Shown here in pieces: positions 16,796-25,157 of a stretch of 64,000 nucleotides of DNA (position 1 is its first letter; each line of letters begins with the position of its first letter). The notes beneath the pieces were generated by a model that was given only the letters and a program-made list of their open reading frames with translations, ran no database searches and was not told the DNA's origin. Origin of the DNA: Myxococcales bacterium (GTDB lineage Bacteria > Myxococcota_A > Polyangia > Polyangiales > Polyangiaceae); the NCBI GenBank assembly GCA_016706225.1, contig JADJKB010000003.1, forward strand, positions 930,001 through 994,000. The letters are read 5' to 3'. Both the position numbers and the translations under genes were made by a program.

Positions 16796-18166
16796 TCAGA
16801 ACGGCGAGCAGTTCGGCAATGCGCCGTCGACGGGACACGCCGGCGGCGTCTTTCCAGCGGCGGTGGCGAGCGCCCAGTCGACGGCAAAGCCCGCGGAGGT
16901 GGGGATCAGCGATTCGTGGCTCTCACCCGGGTACACACACTCGACCGGGTCCGCGCCATCTTTGACCAGGCGACCAAAGAAACACGACGCGAGCGCGGGC
17001 TTGACCGCGGTGTCCGCGTCGCCCTGCAGATACAGGATCGGCACGCTGGGGTCGACGTGGGGGTCGTTCGCCTTCGAGCGGGCAACCCAGGCCCCCGGTA
17101 GCCCCGAGCATTTGCCGTTCTTCGCGCAGTCGACGGCGCCGGCTTTGAAATCGGGATCGACGAACTCGCCGATGGTCATCGGCGGCACGTAACCGGTCGC
17201 GGGTGAGTCGAGCGCCGGACCGAGTTTGTCGAAACACAGGGTACCGGCGGCCTTGCTGATGTAGTCGCGCACACTCGGTGCGAACGCGGCGCCGGCCTGG
17301 GACTCGTCGTCGCCCGCGTTGGCGAGATCGGCATACAGAATAGTGGCCAAAGCCGGGCGCAGCCCAGCCACGCTGACCCCCGCCAGTTGGATCGACTCGA
17401 CGTAGTCGAGGTAAGCCCATGCGGGCGCGTACGCGACGATCCCCGCGACCTTCACGTCCGGCGTTTCGTTCGCGTACGCCGCCGCGGAGAGCGCTGCTCC
17501 TCCACCTTGGCTGTGCCCGAAGAACAGCGCGCGTTCACCGACGCGATCCGCCCCGACCAATCGCCGCAGCGCTCGCGCCGAGTCGAGCACCGAGCGTCCA
17601 GTGTCCGGATAGTTGAAATATCCTTGCACGCCGACGGTGCCGAGTCCCGCGTAGTCCGGGGCAACGACGGGCAAGCCGCCCGCGGCCCAGGCGAGGTGCA
17701 GCGAGTCGAAGTACGGCTCGTCGATGAAGTGGGACGGCGCACAGTCGTCGGCCAGTCCCGTCGTACCATGTGAACCGACGACCCCGGTCAGCAGTCCACT
17801 CGCGGGGTGTTCCGGCAGATAGACCAGCGCGGTGCTGACCCCGGGCTCCCCTTTGTCACGCTCGGTGCGGTAGGCAATCATCAGCCGACGCACGCCGGAG
17901 CTCACCTTCAGCCCGGCGACGTTGGCCAGGCGCGCTTGGACGTCGCTGAGTGCGAGGGTGTCGATGTCCGCGCAGCCGAGCAGCTCACCGCGCTCGCCAG
18001 TGGACACCGGGGTGGCCCAGAGCGCGTCCATCGAGTCCGTACACGGCAGCGACGTCGCGAGGGCCTTCGGCGCGGCGTCGCCAGCGTCGTCACCCGAGCA
18101 ACCCACGCACAGGCCAAGGAGCAGCGCGCAGCCCAATGCCTCGGGAATATGTCCCACCATGCGCAC
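16796..18166 (-). CDS. Secreted lipase-like alpha/beta hydrolase, lipoprotein
   Basis: 456 aa. The signal peptide ends in LLGLCVGCSGDD, a lipobox, so it is probably lipid-anchored. The hydrolase fold resembles the secretory lipase (LIP) / prolyl-oligopeptidase group. GSHGTTG forms the oxyanion region and FFGHSQGGGAAL the nucleophile elbow. The Asp is in LQGDADTAVKP and the His in PGESHESLI. Paired Cys residues near the N- and C-termini suggest disulfides in an exported protein. It likely hydrolyses lipid or ester substrates outside the cytoplasm. It stands alone: 131 bp separate it from the next minus-strand gene. Confidence 0.85.
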   Translation of the reverse strand: MRMVGHIPEALGCALLLGLCVGCSGDDAGDAAPKALATSLPCTDSMDALWATPVSTGERGELLGCADIDTLALSDVQARLANVAGLKVSSGVRRLMIAYRTERDKGEPGVSTALVYLPEHPASGLLTGVVGSHGTTGLADDCAPSHFIDEPYFDSLHLAWAAGGLPVVAPDYAGLGTVGVQGYFNYPDTGRSVLDSARALRRLVGADRVGERALFFGHSQGGGAALSAAAYANETPDVKVAGIVAYAPAWAYLDYVESIQLAGVSVAGLRPALATILYADLANAGDDESQAGAAFAPSVRDYISKAAGTLCFDKLGPALDSPATGYVPPMTIGEFVDPDFKAGAVDCAKNGKCSGLPGAWVARSKANDPHVDPSVPILYLQGDADTAVKPALASCFFGRLVKDGADPVECVYPGESHESLIPTSAGFAVDWALATAAGKTPPACPVDGALPNCSPF

Positions 18167-18463
18167 ATGCTACTCGGGGCCGCGGGCAAGGCATTTGTTT
18201 TTGCGAGGCCGAGTCGTTGTTCTCGCTCGCGGCCCAAGCCACACTACACGCGAGAGCGATGTTGCCAGGCCGCGGCCAGCGCACGGTGCCAAGACGCGCC
18301 GGACCCTCGCGCCACCGCCGATCCAGATCCGGAGCTCGGCTGCTCCGTGGCGGCGGTCGAAAGGCGTCCCCGGCGCAGGCCTGGCCTCGGGGCTGTCGGC
18401 GGCGCCCGCCACCTGACACCGACGCCAGAGCCATCGCCCCGCGGGCCTCGAACGACGGGTGGG

Positions 18464-18904
18464 TCACTCCGGCTTTGCGGCCTTTGGGCCCACGCGAATC
18501 AAGAACGCGCGGAAGGGGGTATCGCTAGGGTTGACCTCGCGGTGCATCAGGTGCGGCGGCACGACGTACAGGGTCCCGTCGCACCGCAGCTCGAGGCGCT
18601 CTCGCCCGTCGGGGCCAAACTCGACGATGGCCGCGCCTGCCAACGGAAGGACGTAGGTGGTGCGGTCGCCGTGGTCGTGCCAAGCCGACGCAGTGTGCGG
18701 GTCGGAGGACACCATGGCCACCCAGAGGTCCTCTTCGTCGACGCACACCTCGCGCAGGAGACCCACGACGGAGGCGCAGGGTTTCACGACGCGATCACCG
18801 GGGGCAATGGCGGTCACCGTATCGGTAGCGATGGCGGGCGCCGTGAGTGGCCGCGCACGGTCCGAGTGAGACGGGGTAGCGGGGGTGGAGGAATGCAGGG
18901 TCAT
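18464..18904 (-). CDS. Cupin-domain protein
   Basis: 146 aa, cytoplasmic. A single cupin_2 barrel at about 45-135 carries the metal-site pattern ASAWHDHGDRTTYVLPL (two His, then a later acidic/aromatic strand) and PPHLMHREVN (third His). The ribosome binding site AAGGAGAT sits directly upstream of the ATG at 18904. It begins 13 bp after the ABM-domain gene, so the two form an operon. Cupins of this size may be dioxygenases, isomerases or sensors; nothing decides here. Confidence 0.82.
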   Translation of the reverse strand: MTLHSSTPATPSHSDRARPLTAPAIATDTVTAIAPGDRVVKPCASVVGLLREVCVDEEDLWVAMVSSDPHTASAWHDHGDRTTYVLPLAGAAIVEFGPDGRERLELRCDGTLYVVPPHLMHREVNPSDTPFRAFLIRVGPKAAKPE

Positions 18905-18917
18905 GTCGGATCTCCTT

Positions 18918-19232
18918 TCAGGCGCTCGGGCCCACCTCGGTGAGGACCTCGGTGATCGTCGTCTGTGGGGGCGCGGCGAAGTAGCCCGCGAAGCTCTCCA
19001 TCGTCTTGGCGAACTCGGGCTGCTCGAGGAACGCTTTCATCTGGCCGGCGTCGGCCCACGCGCCGATCGTCACCACCACGTTCTTCTCGCGGTCGACGGT
19101 GAGGCGGGCGCCACGCCACGCGTCGAACCGCTGGGCGAACGGCGGGATCTTCTCTTCGAACAGTGCCTTGGCCTCGGCGAGCACTCCGGGCTTGAACTGA
19201 ATCGTATGGATGATGAAGTGGGTCGGGTTCAT
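18918..19232 (-). CDS. Antibiotic biosynthesis monooxygenase (ABM) domain protein
   Basis: 104 aa from the ATG at 19232, chosen for its strong GAGGAGAAG site upstream. It is a dimeric ferredoxin-like ABM/Dabb-type fold: FIIHTIQFKPGVLAEAKALF, then VVVTIGAWADAGQMKAFLEQ and the FAKTMESFAGYF helix. Family members oxidise small aromatic substrates, degrade haem or act as stress proteins. Downstream of the SARP-type regulator and 13 bp before the cupin gene, suggesting a small regulated operon. Confidence 0.8.
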   Translation of the reverse strand: MNPTHFIIHTIQFKPGVLAEAKALFEEKIPPFAQRFDAWRGARLTVDREKNVVVTIGAWADAGQMKAFLEQPEFAKTMESFAGYFAAPPQTTITEVLTEVGPSA

Positions 19233-19370
19233 GGGTCTCTTCTCCTCTGGGCCGGCGTCGTTGCCGGCCGTGAAGAGACTCTCGGGCGAGGCCGTCAAAA
19301 GAGCGTCAAATCCCCGTGATCACGCCGAGAAAAATCCGCGCAGGGCGATTTTGGCTCCGCCCGGGGCGAC

Positions 19371-21377
19371 TCAGCGCAGCCCGGCTTGCTCCATCAGCGC
19401 GCGGAGCTCCTGGCTCACGGTAGGATCGCGGTACAGGAAGGTCACCGCGAAGCGGTCGAGGTCGAAATCCGGCTCGTGGACGTAGATCGCACGGCACACC
19501 TCGTCGGCCGCCTCTGCGTCGCCCAACGCGACGTGGCAGGCGGCGAGGTAGCAACGGTATCGATTTTGCGAGGGCGTCGCGGCGCGCAGCGCCTGAACGG
19601 CCTCGGCGTACCGCCCCTGGAGCATCAGGATGCGCCCGAGGTTGAACTGGTAGAAGCTCGGGTGGAACGGGTTGCTGCGTATGGCGCGGCGAGCAAACGT
19701 CTCGGCCTCGCTCTGGTTGCCCAGAAAGCAGAGCAGCGCGGACATCTGCGACTGGATGCGATCGTCGTTCGGGTTGAGCGCGTACGCGCGGCGCAAGTAG
19801 TGTTCGGCCTCGTCGTAGCGTCGCCCGAAGAGGTGCACCTCACCGATCAGCCGCAGGCATTCGGTCTCTTCGTCGTCGATCGCCTCGATCGCTTTCAGCA
19901 TCCCCAGCGCTTCGTCCACCCGCTTCATGTAGGCCTTCGAGTGCATCCGCTCGGCGCGCGACTGCCTGAACGTAGCTGCACGCCCGATGGCGCATGCGAG
20001 CCAGCCGGCGGCGAGCGGGTAGTCAGGTTGGCGACGGAGCGCCTCCTCGAAAAGTGCCACGGCCTGATCGGAGTCCTCCGGGGTGTAGAGGTGGTGGTGA
20101 TAGCGACCGCGCAGCACGCAGTCGTACGCGTCGAGCGCGTCGGTCGCCTTGCGCCGCGCTCGCGCGAGCGCTGCGGCTTCGACGCGGCCCGCGACGGTCG
20201 CCACGATCCGTTGCACGAGCTCGTCTTGAAACGCGAAAACGTCGCCCAGTTCCCCCTCGTTGCGTTGCGACCAGACCTGCGCGCCGTGCTCGGCGTCGAC
20301 GAGCTGCGTGCTCACCCTGACGCGGTCTCCCGAGAACTGAGCGCTGCCCTGCAGTACATGATGCACACCCAGCCGGCGCCCAATCTCGGGAACGCTCTGT
20401 GCAACGCCCCGAAGCGCGAAGCTCGCGGAGCGCGAGATCACGAACAGCGAGGAAAACTGCGAGAGCGCGGTCGTGATGTCCTCGGCGAACCCGTCGCAGA
20501 GAGGGTCGCGCGACGGGTCGGCGCTGAGGTTTTCGAAGGGCATCACCGCGATCGATGGCTTGTCGACGAGCGGGAGGGTGGGCGCTCTCTCGCCGAGCCC
20601 GGCGGGGTCGGACGCCGATGACGCCACTGCATCAACGGTCGCGGCGGCGCGGAGCGTGTCGCGGAGCGCGAGGGTCTCGGGCGCAGGTGCGGCGTCGAGG
20701 TGGCGGCGCAGCGCGTCCTCGCAAGCTTGATACTGCGCGAGTGCCTCGCTTCGCCGCCCGAGTCGCGCGTACGCATCCATCAGGCCGCGATGGGCCTCCT
20801 CGCAAGCCGGTGCCAGAGCGAGCAGTCTCCAGTACGTGTCGATCTGCGCTTCGCTGTCCCCAGCCTGAGCCTGCCGTGCTGCGCAACGAATGAGCAGGCG
20901 CTGACCGGCGTCGTGCAAGCGCACGCGCGCGTCGCGCACGAAATCGTCTGCCGCGTCCTCCCCGAAGACCATCCCCTTGAGAAGCGGGCCCCGCACCTGG
21001 TCACACGCGCTGCATGCGGTCGCATCGTCGACGAGCGACGCCGCACCCAGTACCTCGTCCACGTCGACGTGAATGCATGAAGGATCGAGCCCGATGTCGG
21101 CGCCGTCACTCACGAACGGCGCACCGTCATCCGCACCGAGAAGCTTGCGCAGCGACGACAAGCACTGCCGCAAGCTCTGGCGCGCCTGCTCCTCGCCGCG
21201 GTCGGCCCAGAAGATGGACGCGACCTCGGCGCGCTGCGCGCGCTTTCCGTGCGCCAGGGCGAGGTACGCCAGCACCCCGCGCTGCTTCGCCGCCGATACG
21301 GGGATCTCCTGCCGGTCCGGGCCAACGCACTCGAAAGGGCCGAGGAGTCTCAGAGAGAAGCGTCCTTCGCGGCGCAC
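19371..21377 (-). CDS. SARP-type transcriptional regulator with TolB-like and TPR domains
   Basis: 668 aa. An OmpR/SARP winged helix lies at about 5-95 (LRLLGPFECVG...KQRGVLAYLAL, RQSLRQCLSSLRKLLG) and a bacterial transcriptional activation (BTAD) TPR domain at about 100-250. A TolB-like/cyclase-associated segment follows at about 275-400 (SIAVMPFENLSADPSRDPL, FAEDITTALSQF). TPR repeats at about 420-660 include ALFEEALRRQPDYPLA and AEHYLRRAYALNPNDDRIQ. This domain order is known in CadC-like and adenylate-cyclase-like regulators of proteobacteria. It probably activates the ABM-cupin operon 138 bp downstream on the same strand; this is inference. Confidence 0.87.
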   Translation of the reverse strand: MRREGRFSLRLLGPFECVGPDRQEIPVSAAKQRGVLAYLALAHGKRAQRAEVASIFWADRGEEQARQSLRQCLSSLRKLLGADDGAPFVSDGADIGLDPSCIHVDVDEVLGAASLVDDATACSACDQVRGPLLKGMVFGEDAADDFVRDARVRLHDAGQRLLIRCAARQAQAGDSEAQIDTYWRLLALAPACEEAHRGLMDAYARLGRRSEALAQYQACEDALRRHLDAAPAPETLALRDTLRAAATVDAVASSASDPAGLGERAPTLPLVDKPSIAVMPFENLSADPSRDPLCDGFAEDITTALSQFSSLFVISRSASFALRGVAQSVPEIGRRLGVHHVLQGSAQFSGDRVRVSTQLVDAEHGAQVWSQRNEGELGDVFAFQDELVQRIVATVAGRVEAAALARARRKATDALDAYDCVLRGRYHHHLYTPEDSDQAVALFEEALRRQPDYPLAAGWLACAIGRAATFRQSRAERMHSKAYMKRVDEALGMLKAIEAIDDEETECLRLIGEVHLFGRRYDEAEHYLRRAYALNPNDDRIQSQMSALLCFLGNQSEAETFARRAIRSNPFHPSFYQFNLGRILMLQGRYAEAVQALRAATPSQNRYRCYLAACHVALGDAEAADEVCRAIYVHEPDFDLDRFAVTFLYRDPTVSQELRALMEQAGLR

Positions 21378-21581
21378 CGGGCGAAGGTAGCAGATTCGGG
21401 CGGGAGATGGCCTCGCCCGGGCTCCTCGTGGGCGCTCGCTGCGCTACCCACAATTATTCGATTTGCACCTCCGCCGCCGGCCGGAGGCGCCGAGCTGCCG
21501 TGACTCGTGCCCTGCTTGCACGTGGCGATTTCGCTGGCTGCGCCGCTCAATACCGAACGCGCAGGCTCGCTCCGTCGCGGG

Positions 21582-22319
21582 TCACTTCACGATGCGCGCG
21601 TCGTCGAGGCTCCGTCCGACCTTGGCCACCACCCCTTCGGCGACGATGATCGGGTGCTGGCCGTCTCGAGGCGCCGACTTCACGTCGTGCGTCACCTGGA
21701 CGCCCACGGTCTCCGCTTCGTTCTTCTCGTCGGCGACGCTCATCGACGCGAGCGTGCTGTCTTTCGTCGCGCCACTCCGGACGACGCCGCGTACGCGCCC
21801 TCGCAAGCGGATCTTCTGGCTCGCCCACTTCGAGCGCGCCTCCTCCAGCCCCGCGCGGAGCTCGTGCACGCTGTATGTCTTGCCGGCGACCGGGCCCGAT
21901 GCGGACGGGTTCTTGTCGGGTGGGGTGCGGTCCTGGCGGTAGTAGCAGTCCTCGAAATTCTCGAGGTCCGATGCTCGCGAGTAGTTCACCGCGGGGCTCA
22001 CGACACCGACGACGTCCCCGTTCGACTCGAGCCGCAAGAGCGCGCAGCTGTCGGCGGTGGTGACGCCCCAGTCCGTGAACCCCGCCTCGCGCGTGGGCGG
22101 GCCGAGCTCGCGGATCAAGGTCTCGCGCGCCGCGTTCCAGGGATCGCCCTTCTTGACCTTCTCGTTCGCGGCGACGAGGCGCGCCAGCGTGAGCGGCCCT
22201 GCGGCCGGAGCAGGCGCGGAGGTGCTCGGCGCGGGCGTTGCGCTCGCGACGGGGTTTGCTTCGGTCCGACTGCACGCGAGCGCGGCCAGCGCGGCGCATA
22301 AAAGGAGAGCTCGATTCAT
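21582..22319 (-). CDS. Hypothetical lipoprotein
   Basis: 245 aa from the ATG at 22319. The signal peptide ends in AALAALACSRTE (lipobox), followed by a Pro/Ala/Ser linker at about 20-45. The mature domain has two halves, one around TDWGVTTADSCALLRLESNGDVVGV and one with SQKIRLRGRVRGVVRSG, an OB-fold-like strand pattern. No family name can be given. Divergent from another small lipoprotein gene with 137 bp between starts. Confidence 0.75.
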   Translation of the reverse strand: MNRALLLCAALAALACSRTEANPVASATPAPSTSAPAPAAGPLTLARLVAANEKVKKGDPWNAARETLIRELGPPTREAGFTDWGVTTADSCALLRLESNGDVVGVVSPAVNYSRASDLENFEDCYYRQDRTPPDKNPSASGPVAGKTYSVHELRAGLEEARSKWASQKIRLRGRVRGVVRSGATKDSTLASMSVADEKNEAETVGVQVTHDVKSAPRDGQHPIIVAEGVVAKVGRSLDDARIVK

Positions 22320-22456
22320 TCGGCGTCGTCCTACGCTCGAAGGCGAGCTCTCTTCCCCGGGCTCCAACCGTGCCGCCGCGTGGCTCGCGATCGCCCCCGG
22401 GGCAACCCATCAGTTCGCATGGCACGGCGTGTCGTGGAACTATGACTGAGGGCACG

Positions 22457-22945
22457 ATGTACACCACAGCTCCCGCCGTCGCCTTGATCCTCTTGGTCCT
22501 TGCTCCCGCGTGCGCGCGTACGGAAAAACCACGCCCGGAGCTCTCCACCGCTGCGCCAGCCATCGACTCACCCGCTGTCGAACCGGACGCGAGCATCGAC
22601 GACGAGAACGAGGAAGCCGCCCAACAGCTCGATGCACAGTTCGAGGCCGACTCGCAGCTCTCACCGGCGGAGGTTGAAGCGTTTCGGAAGCCCATCGCCG
22701 ACGCGCTCGCTGGGTTGAAAGAGGCACCGGCCGTTTCGTCACTCGAGTGCCGCGCGAAGCTCTGCCGGGCGTCATTCGAGGTCGCCGACGAAGACGCCCT
22801 GGCGCGGGTGTATGGAGCCCTCACCGGACGCCCGGGCCCGGGGGCACTGCGGACTGGGAGGCTGCTGCCGCATGGCTTGACGATTGCGCGGCGGAGCACG
22901 ACGCCGGACGGAAGACTCTCGGCCCAGGTCTACTTCACGCGCTGA
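22457..22945 (+). CDS. Hypothetical lipoprotein
   Basis: 162 aa. The ATG at 22457 has a GAGGG site 7 nt upstream; an in-frame ATG at 22442 is the alternative. The signal peptide ends in LILLVLAPACARTE (lipobox). The acidic segment (residues about 40-70, Asp/Glu-rich) precedes a small domain containing LECRAKLCRASFEVADEDAL, whose two Cys could form a disulfide. No known family, and no functional context. Confidence 0.72.
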   Translation: MYTTAPAVALILLVLAPACARTEKPRPELSTAAPAIDSPAVEPDASIDDENEEAAQQLDAQFEADSQLSPAEVEAFRKPIADALAGLKEAPAVSSLECRAKLCRASFEVADEDALARVYGALTGRPGPGALRTGRLLPHGLTIARRSTTPDGRLSAQVYFTR

Positions 22946-23092
22946 GCGCGGAGTTCGGCGTGGGTCTCACTGAGCCCCCGTTCCGCCCGCCCCGCACGGA
23001 CCCCCGCGCACTGGCCGCCGGCCGCCGTCCAAGCGCTCGAATCGAACGTAGTCGCTGGACGAGTACCAAGGGTTCAGCGCGGGGGCAGTCAG

Positions 23093-23668
23093 CTACGCCC
23101 CCGCTCGTTCGGGCCACAAGGCGGAGAGCGAAAGCTCGACCGCTTCAAAGGGTTCGATGCGCACGACGTCGCAGTCACCGTGGACCGCGACGAGGCGGTA
23201 GGTGTCGGCGTCCAGGCGGAAAACTTCGACGCTCTTGGCGCGTGGGTCGACAAGCCAAAGATGACGCACTTGCTCTCGTGCGTAAATGGGCAGCTTGCGG
23301 CGCCGGTCCACGAGCGCCGTCGCGGGCGAGAGCACTTCGCAGGCCCAGTCCGGTGCAAGCTCGAAGTACGGCGCATCGGGAACGGCGGGCAGCCGCTCGC
23401 GACGCCATCCGCCAAGATCCGGAACCAGGATGTCGATACCCAGGTGTAGTTCGGGTTCGTAGAGAATGATCCAACCACCGGGCCCGCCACGGCCGCGGTG
23501 GAAGGGACCGCCAATGTCCATGCCAAGCACGGAGGCCGCTTCCGCGTGTGGACCTGCGGGACGCGGATGGGTGTGAAGCTCTCCGTTCAACACCTCCGCG
23601 ACCATATGCTCTGGTGCGTCCAGGACGTCTTGGTAGGTTGCCTGATTCTTGGCGGTGTCTGCTGCCAT
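23093..23668 (-). CDS. Uma2 family (DUF820) PD-(D/E)XK nuclease-like protein
   Basis: 191 aa, full length for the family. It shows the family order: TYQDVLDAPEHMVAEVLNGEL at the start, then LGIDILVPDLGGWRR (Asp-x-x-x-Pro-Asp), APDWACEVLSP-A-T with the catalytic Glu, and RKLPIYAREQVRHLWLVDP with the Lys and Tyr. These match the restriction-endonuclease-like core (D-E-x-K). Function in vivo is unknown; the family is expanded in cyanobacteria and myxobacteria and often lies in accessory DNA. It borders the S23 remnant and AbiEii module. Confidence 0.9.
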   Translation of the reverse strand: MAADTAKNQATYQDVLDAPEHMVAEVLNGELHTHPRPAGPHAEAASVLGMDIGGPFHRGRGGPGGWIILYEPELHLGIDILVPDLGGWRRERLPAVPDAPYFELAPDWACEVLSPATALVDRRRKLPIYAREQVRHLWLVDPRAKSVEVFRLDADTYRLVAVHGDCDVVRIEPFEAVELSLSALWPERAGA

Positions 23669-23740
23669 GCGATGAACGGCAGTCTAGCACCTAGAGATTC
23701 TTACGATTCCAGCGAAAGTAGATGGGCCGAGTGCCAGCTG

Positions 23741-23914
23741 TCAGCCGACGACCAAGCGGACGAGAGTGCCGATGACGCGATTGAGCTTGGCAACGAGCGC
23801 CGGCTCCAACGAAGCGACATGACCCAGCGCGCAAGCGACCTCGAGACACGAGAGCACTTCGCGCGCCGGTGAGACAATGAGAATGCCGAGCGAGCCACCC
23901 CCTCTCCGCTCCAC
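23741..23914 (-). pseudogene. C-terminal remnant of a four-helix bundle protein (S23 / 23S rRNA-IVP family)
   Basis: Reading the minus strand gives an open stretch ending at TGA 23741-23743. It contains AREVLSCLEVACALGHVA followed by LVAKLNRVIGTLVRLV. This is the typical last two helices of S23-type four-helix bundle proteins, which run to about 115-130 aa. An in-frame stop at 23924-23926 cuts it off, leaving at most 57 codons from a GTG at 23914. The first two helices are missing, so this is a decayed fragment. Such genes are usual cargo of accessory regions, consistent with the flanking repeats. Confidence 0.55.
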
Positions 23915-23944
23915 ATGGAACGGTCAGCGATGTCCTGTCCGGTA

Positions 23945-23976
23945 CCGCGGAGGTCTTGATCTCTTCCCCTCGCTCT
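23945..23976 (+). repeat. Direct repeat, left copy, flanking the AbiEii-like module
   Basis: CCGCGGAGGTCTTGATCTCT followed by TCCCCTCGCTCT. It is almost identical to 24910-24942 (one substitution and one inserted C), 965 bp apart in the same orientation. It precedes the two-gene module. Confidence 0.8.
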
Positions 23977-24013
23977 TCCCCCTCGCCCGCTGCCTTCGTG
24001 GTAGATTGGATTG

Positions 24014-24262
24014 GTGGATTCCAGCGAAAAGCGCGCGGCCCGCCGCGCCCGAGCCGCCGCGCGGCGCGCGGTCATGACGGTGGAGGTCGTCCAGCTCGGT
24101 CAACGGAAGCCGCCGCCGTACGCGGACAGCACGCCCGAAGAGAGGCTCGCCGCCGCGGTCCGTCTGATCGACTATCACCAGGCACTTCGTGGCGGGTATT
24201 CGACGCTCCCACGCTCGCAATGGCCGGGCGAAACCTTCGTCGCCGGTGGCGAGCTTGGCTAA
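24014..24262 (+). CDS. Small basic protein, putative partner of the AbiEii-like nucleotidyltransferase
   Basis: 82 aa from a GTG at 24014 (TTG at 24011 is possible, and a shorter form could start at the ATG at 24074). The N-terminus is Arg/Ala-rich (residues 6-20), followed by STPEERLAAAVRLIDYHQAL and a PRSQWPGETFVAGGE tail. It overlaps the downstream nucleotidyltransferase gene by about 17 nt, which is usual for toxin-antitoxin-like pairs. No named domain is seen; the role as antitoxin or partner is inferred from position only. Confidence 0.6.
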   Translation: MDSSEKRAARRARAAARRAVMTVEVVQLGQRKPPPYADSTPEERLAAAVRLIDYHQALRGGYSTLPRSQWPGETFVAGGELG

Positions 24263-24719
24263 GCTCCCTCAGGACTTTGCGGATCTGCTGATCGAGCTGT
24301 GCGAGCGAGAGGTCGAGTTCCTGCTCGTGGGCGGCTGGGCCGTGATTCTGTACGGTCACGTTCGCGGCACTGACGACATGGACATCTTCGTCAGGCCTTC
24401 CAGGCCGAACTCCGAAAGAGCGTTCGCAGCGCTCGATGCGTTTGGAGCGCCCCTGCAAGCACACGCAGTGACGCCGGCACACTTCGCGAACGAGGGGGAC
24501 GCTTACCGCTTCGGAATCGCGCCGCTCAAGGTCGAGGTGCTGACCAAGATCAGCGGGGTCTCTTTCGACGAGGCACTGCAGGGCGTGAGAACGTTCGAAC
24601 TCGATGGGTGTCAAATCCCGTACATCGGTAGGGCTGCACTCATTGCGAACAAGAAGTCGGCGGGACGCCACAAGGACCTCGCGGATGTTGAAGAGCTCGA
24701 GCGCCTGAAGGAGACCTGA
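24246..24719 (+). CDS. AbiEii-like / DUF6036-type nucleotidyltransferase
   Basis: 157 aa from the GTG at 24246; upstream in-frame residues overlap the preceding gene and look non-native. The nucleotidyltransferase signature is clear: FLLVGGWAVILYGHVRGTDD then MDIFV, that is GG-x-A followed by a D-x-D pair that binds metal. The C-terminal part has KVEVLTKISGVSFDEAL and ends in GRHKDLADVEELERL, matching the family. Relatives include AbiEii abortive-infection toxins and MNT-type enzymes that adenylylate or nucleotidylate targets. The overlapping small gene upstream fits a two-gene module. Confidence 0.82.
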   Translation: MASLAKLPQDFADLLIELCEREVEFLLVGGWAVILYGHVRGTDDMDIFVRPSRPNSERAFAALDAFGAPLQAHAVTPAHFANEGDAYRFGIAPLKVEVLTKISGVSFDEALQGVRTFELDGCQIPYIGRAALIANKKSAGRHKDLADVEELERLKET

Positions 24720-24826
24720 CCGCGCGGATGAGCGGCGTGTGGACCCTGCAACAGCCACGCTGCGAGCGCGGACTGTTCTTTCTCCTTGTCGGTTCGCCCG
24801 ACGGCAACCGGCGCTCACCGCGCGAG

Positions 24827-24850
24827 CCCCTGGGGGATCCCCGAAGGGGG
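24827..24850. repeat. Nested palindrome around GGGGATCCCC
   Basis: CCCC-T-GGGGGATCCCC-GAA-GGGGG. The inner perfect palindrome is 24833-24842, and an outer CCCC/GGGG pair encloses it. About 110 bp after the nucleotidyltransferase stop. It could fold as a hairpin and serve as terminator for that module, but no T-tract follows. Confidence 0.5.
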
Positions 24851-24909
24851 AGAGGCGGAGTCCAGGCTGCGCGGGCGCGATGCGTCCGCGCACCGCGACG
24901 CAGTCGCGG

Positions 24910-24942
24910 CCGCGGGGGTCTTGATCTCTTCCCCCTCGCTCT
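24910..24942 (+). repeat. Direct repeat, right copy, flanking the AbiEii-like module
   Basis: CCGCGGGGGTCTTGATCTCT followed by TCCCCCTCGCTCT; matches 23945-23976 except for one substitution and one extra C. Same orientation as the left copy. Confidence 0.8.
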
Positions 24943-24995
24943 CGCTCGCCGCCTACCTCGCAAAGCACCGCGCCCCGCGCCAGCTTCCCCCCCGC

Positions 24996-25084
24996 GGCCG
25001 CCCGCAGGTCGCGACGGCGACCGAGGACGGACGCAAGGGGGGGAACGGCCGCCCGCAGGTCGCGACAGCGACCGAGGACGGACG
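24996..25084 (+). repeat. Two 38-bp direct repeats, 51-bp period
   Basis: Copies at 24996-25033 and 25047-25084, each beginning GGCCGCCCGCAGGTCGCGAC and ending GACCGAGGACGGACG. They differ by a single base. They lie between the accessory module and the cyclase gene. Confidence 0.8.
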
Positions 25085-25157
25085 AGGCGGGGGCATCAAC
25101 GGCGAACAGTCCGGCAGCGCGCCAAGGTTACGAGATGTGATCTAGTATCCGCCGCAG

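Larger units (their letters stand above)
24720..25157. other. Gene-free 438-bp stretch with repeats
   Basis: No gene seen. It holds a nested palindrome (24827-24850), the right copy of the direct repeat (24910-24942) and two 38-bp direct repeats (24996-25084). The promoter of the downstream cyclase gene must lie near the end; I cannot place it. Confidence 0.7.

Noticed and set aside
18167..18463. Possible small gene between the lipase and cupin genes
   Set aside because: Several short frames are open in this GC-rich 297-bp gap but none has a plausible start, motif or codon pattern; I see nothing there.
21547..22899. Minus-strand frame of 450 codons spanning both small lipoprotein genes
   Set aside because: It is Arg-rich shadow sequence overlapping two genes that have signal peptides and lipoboxes.
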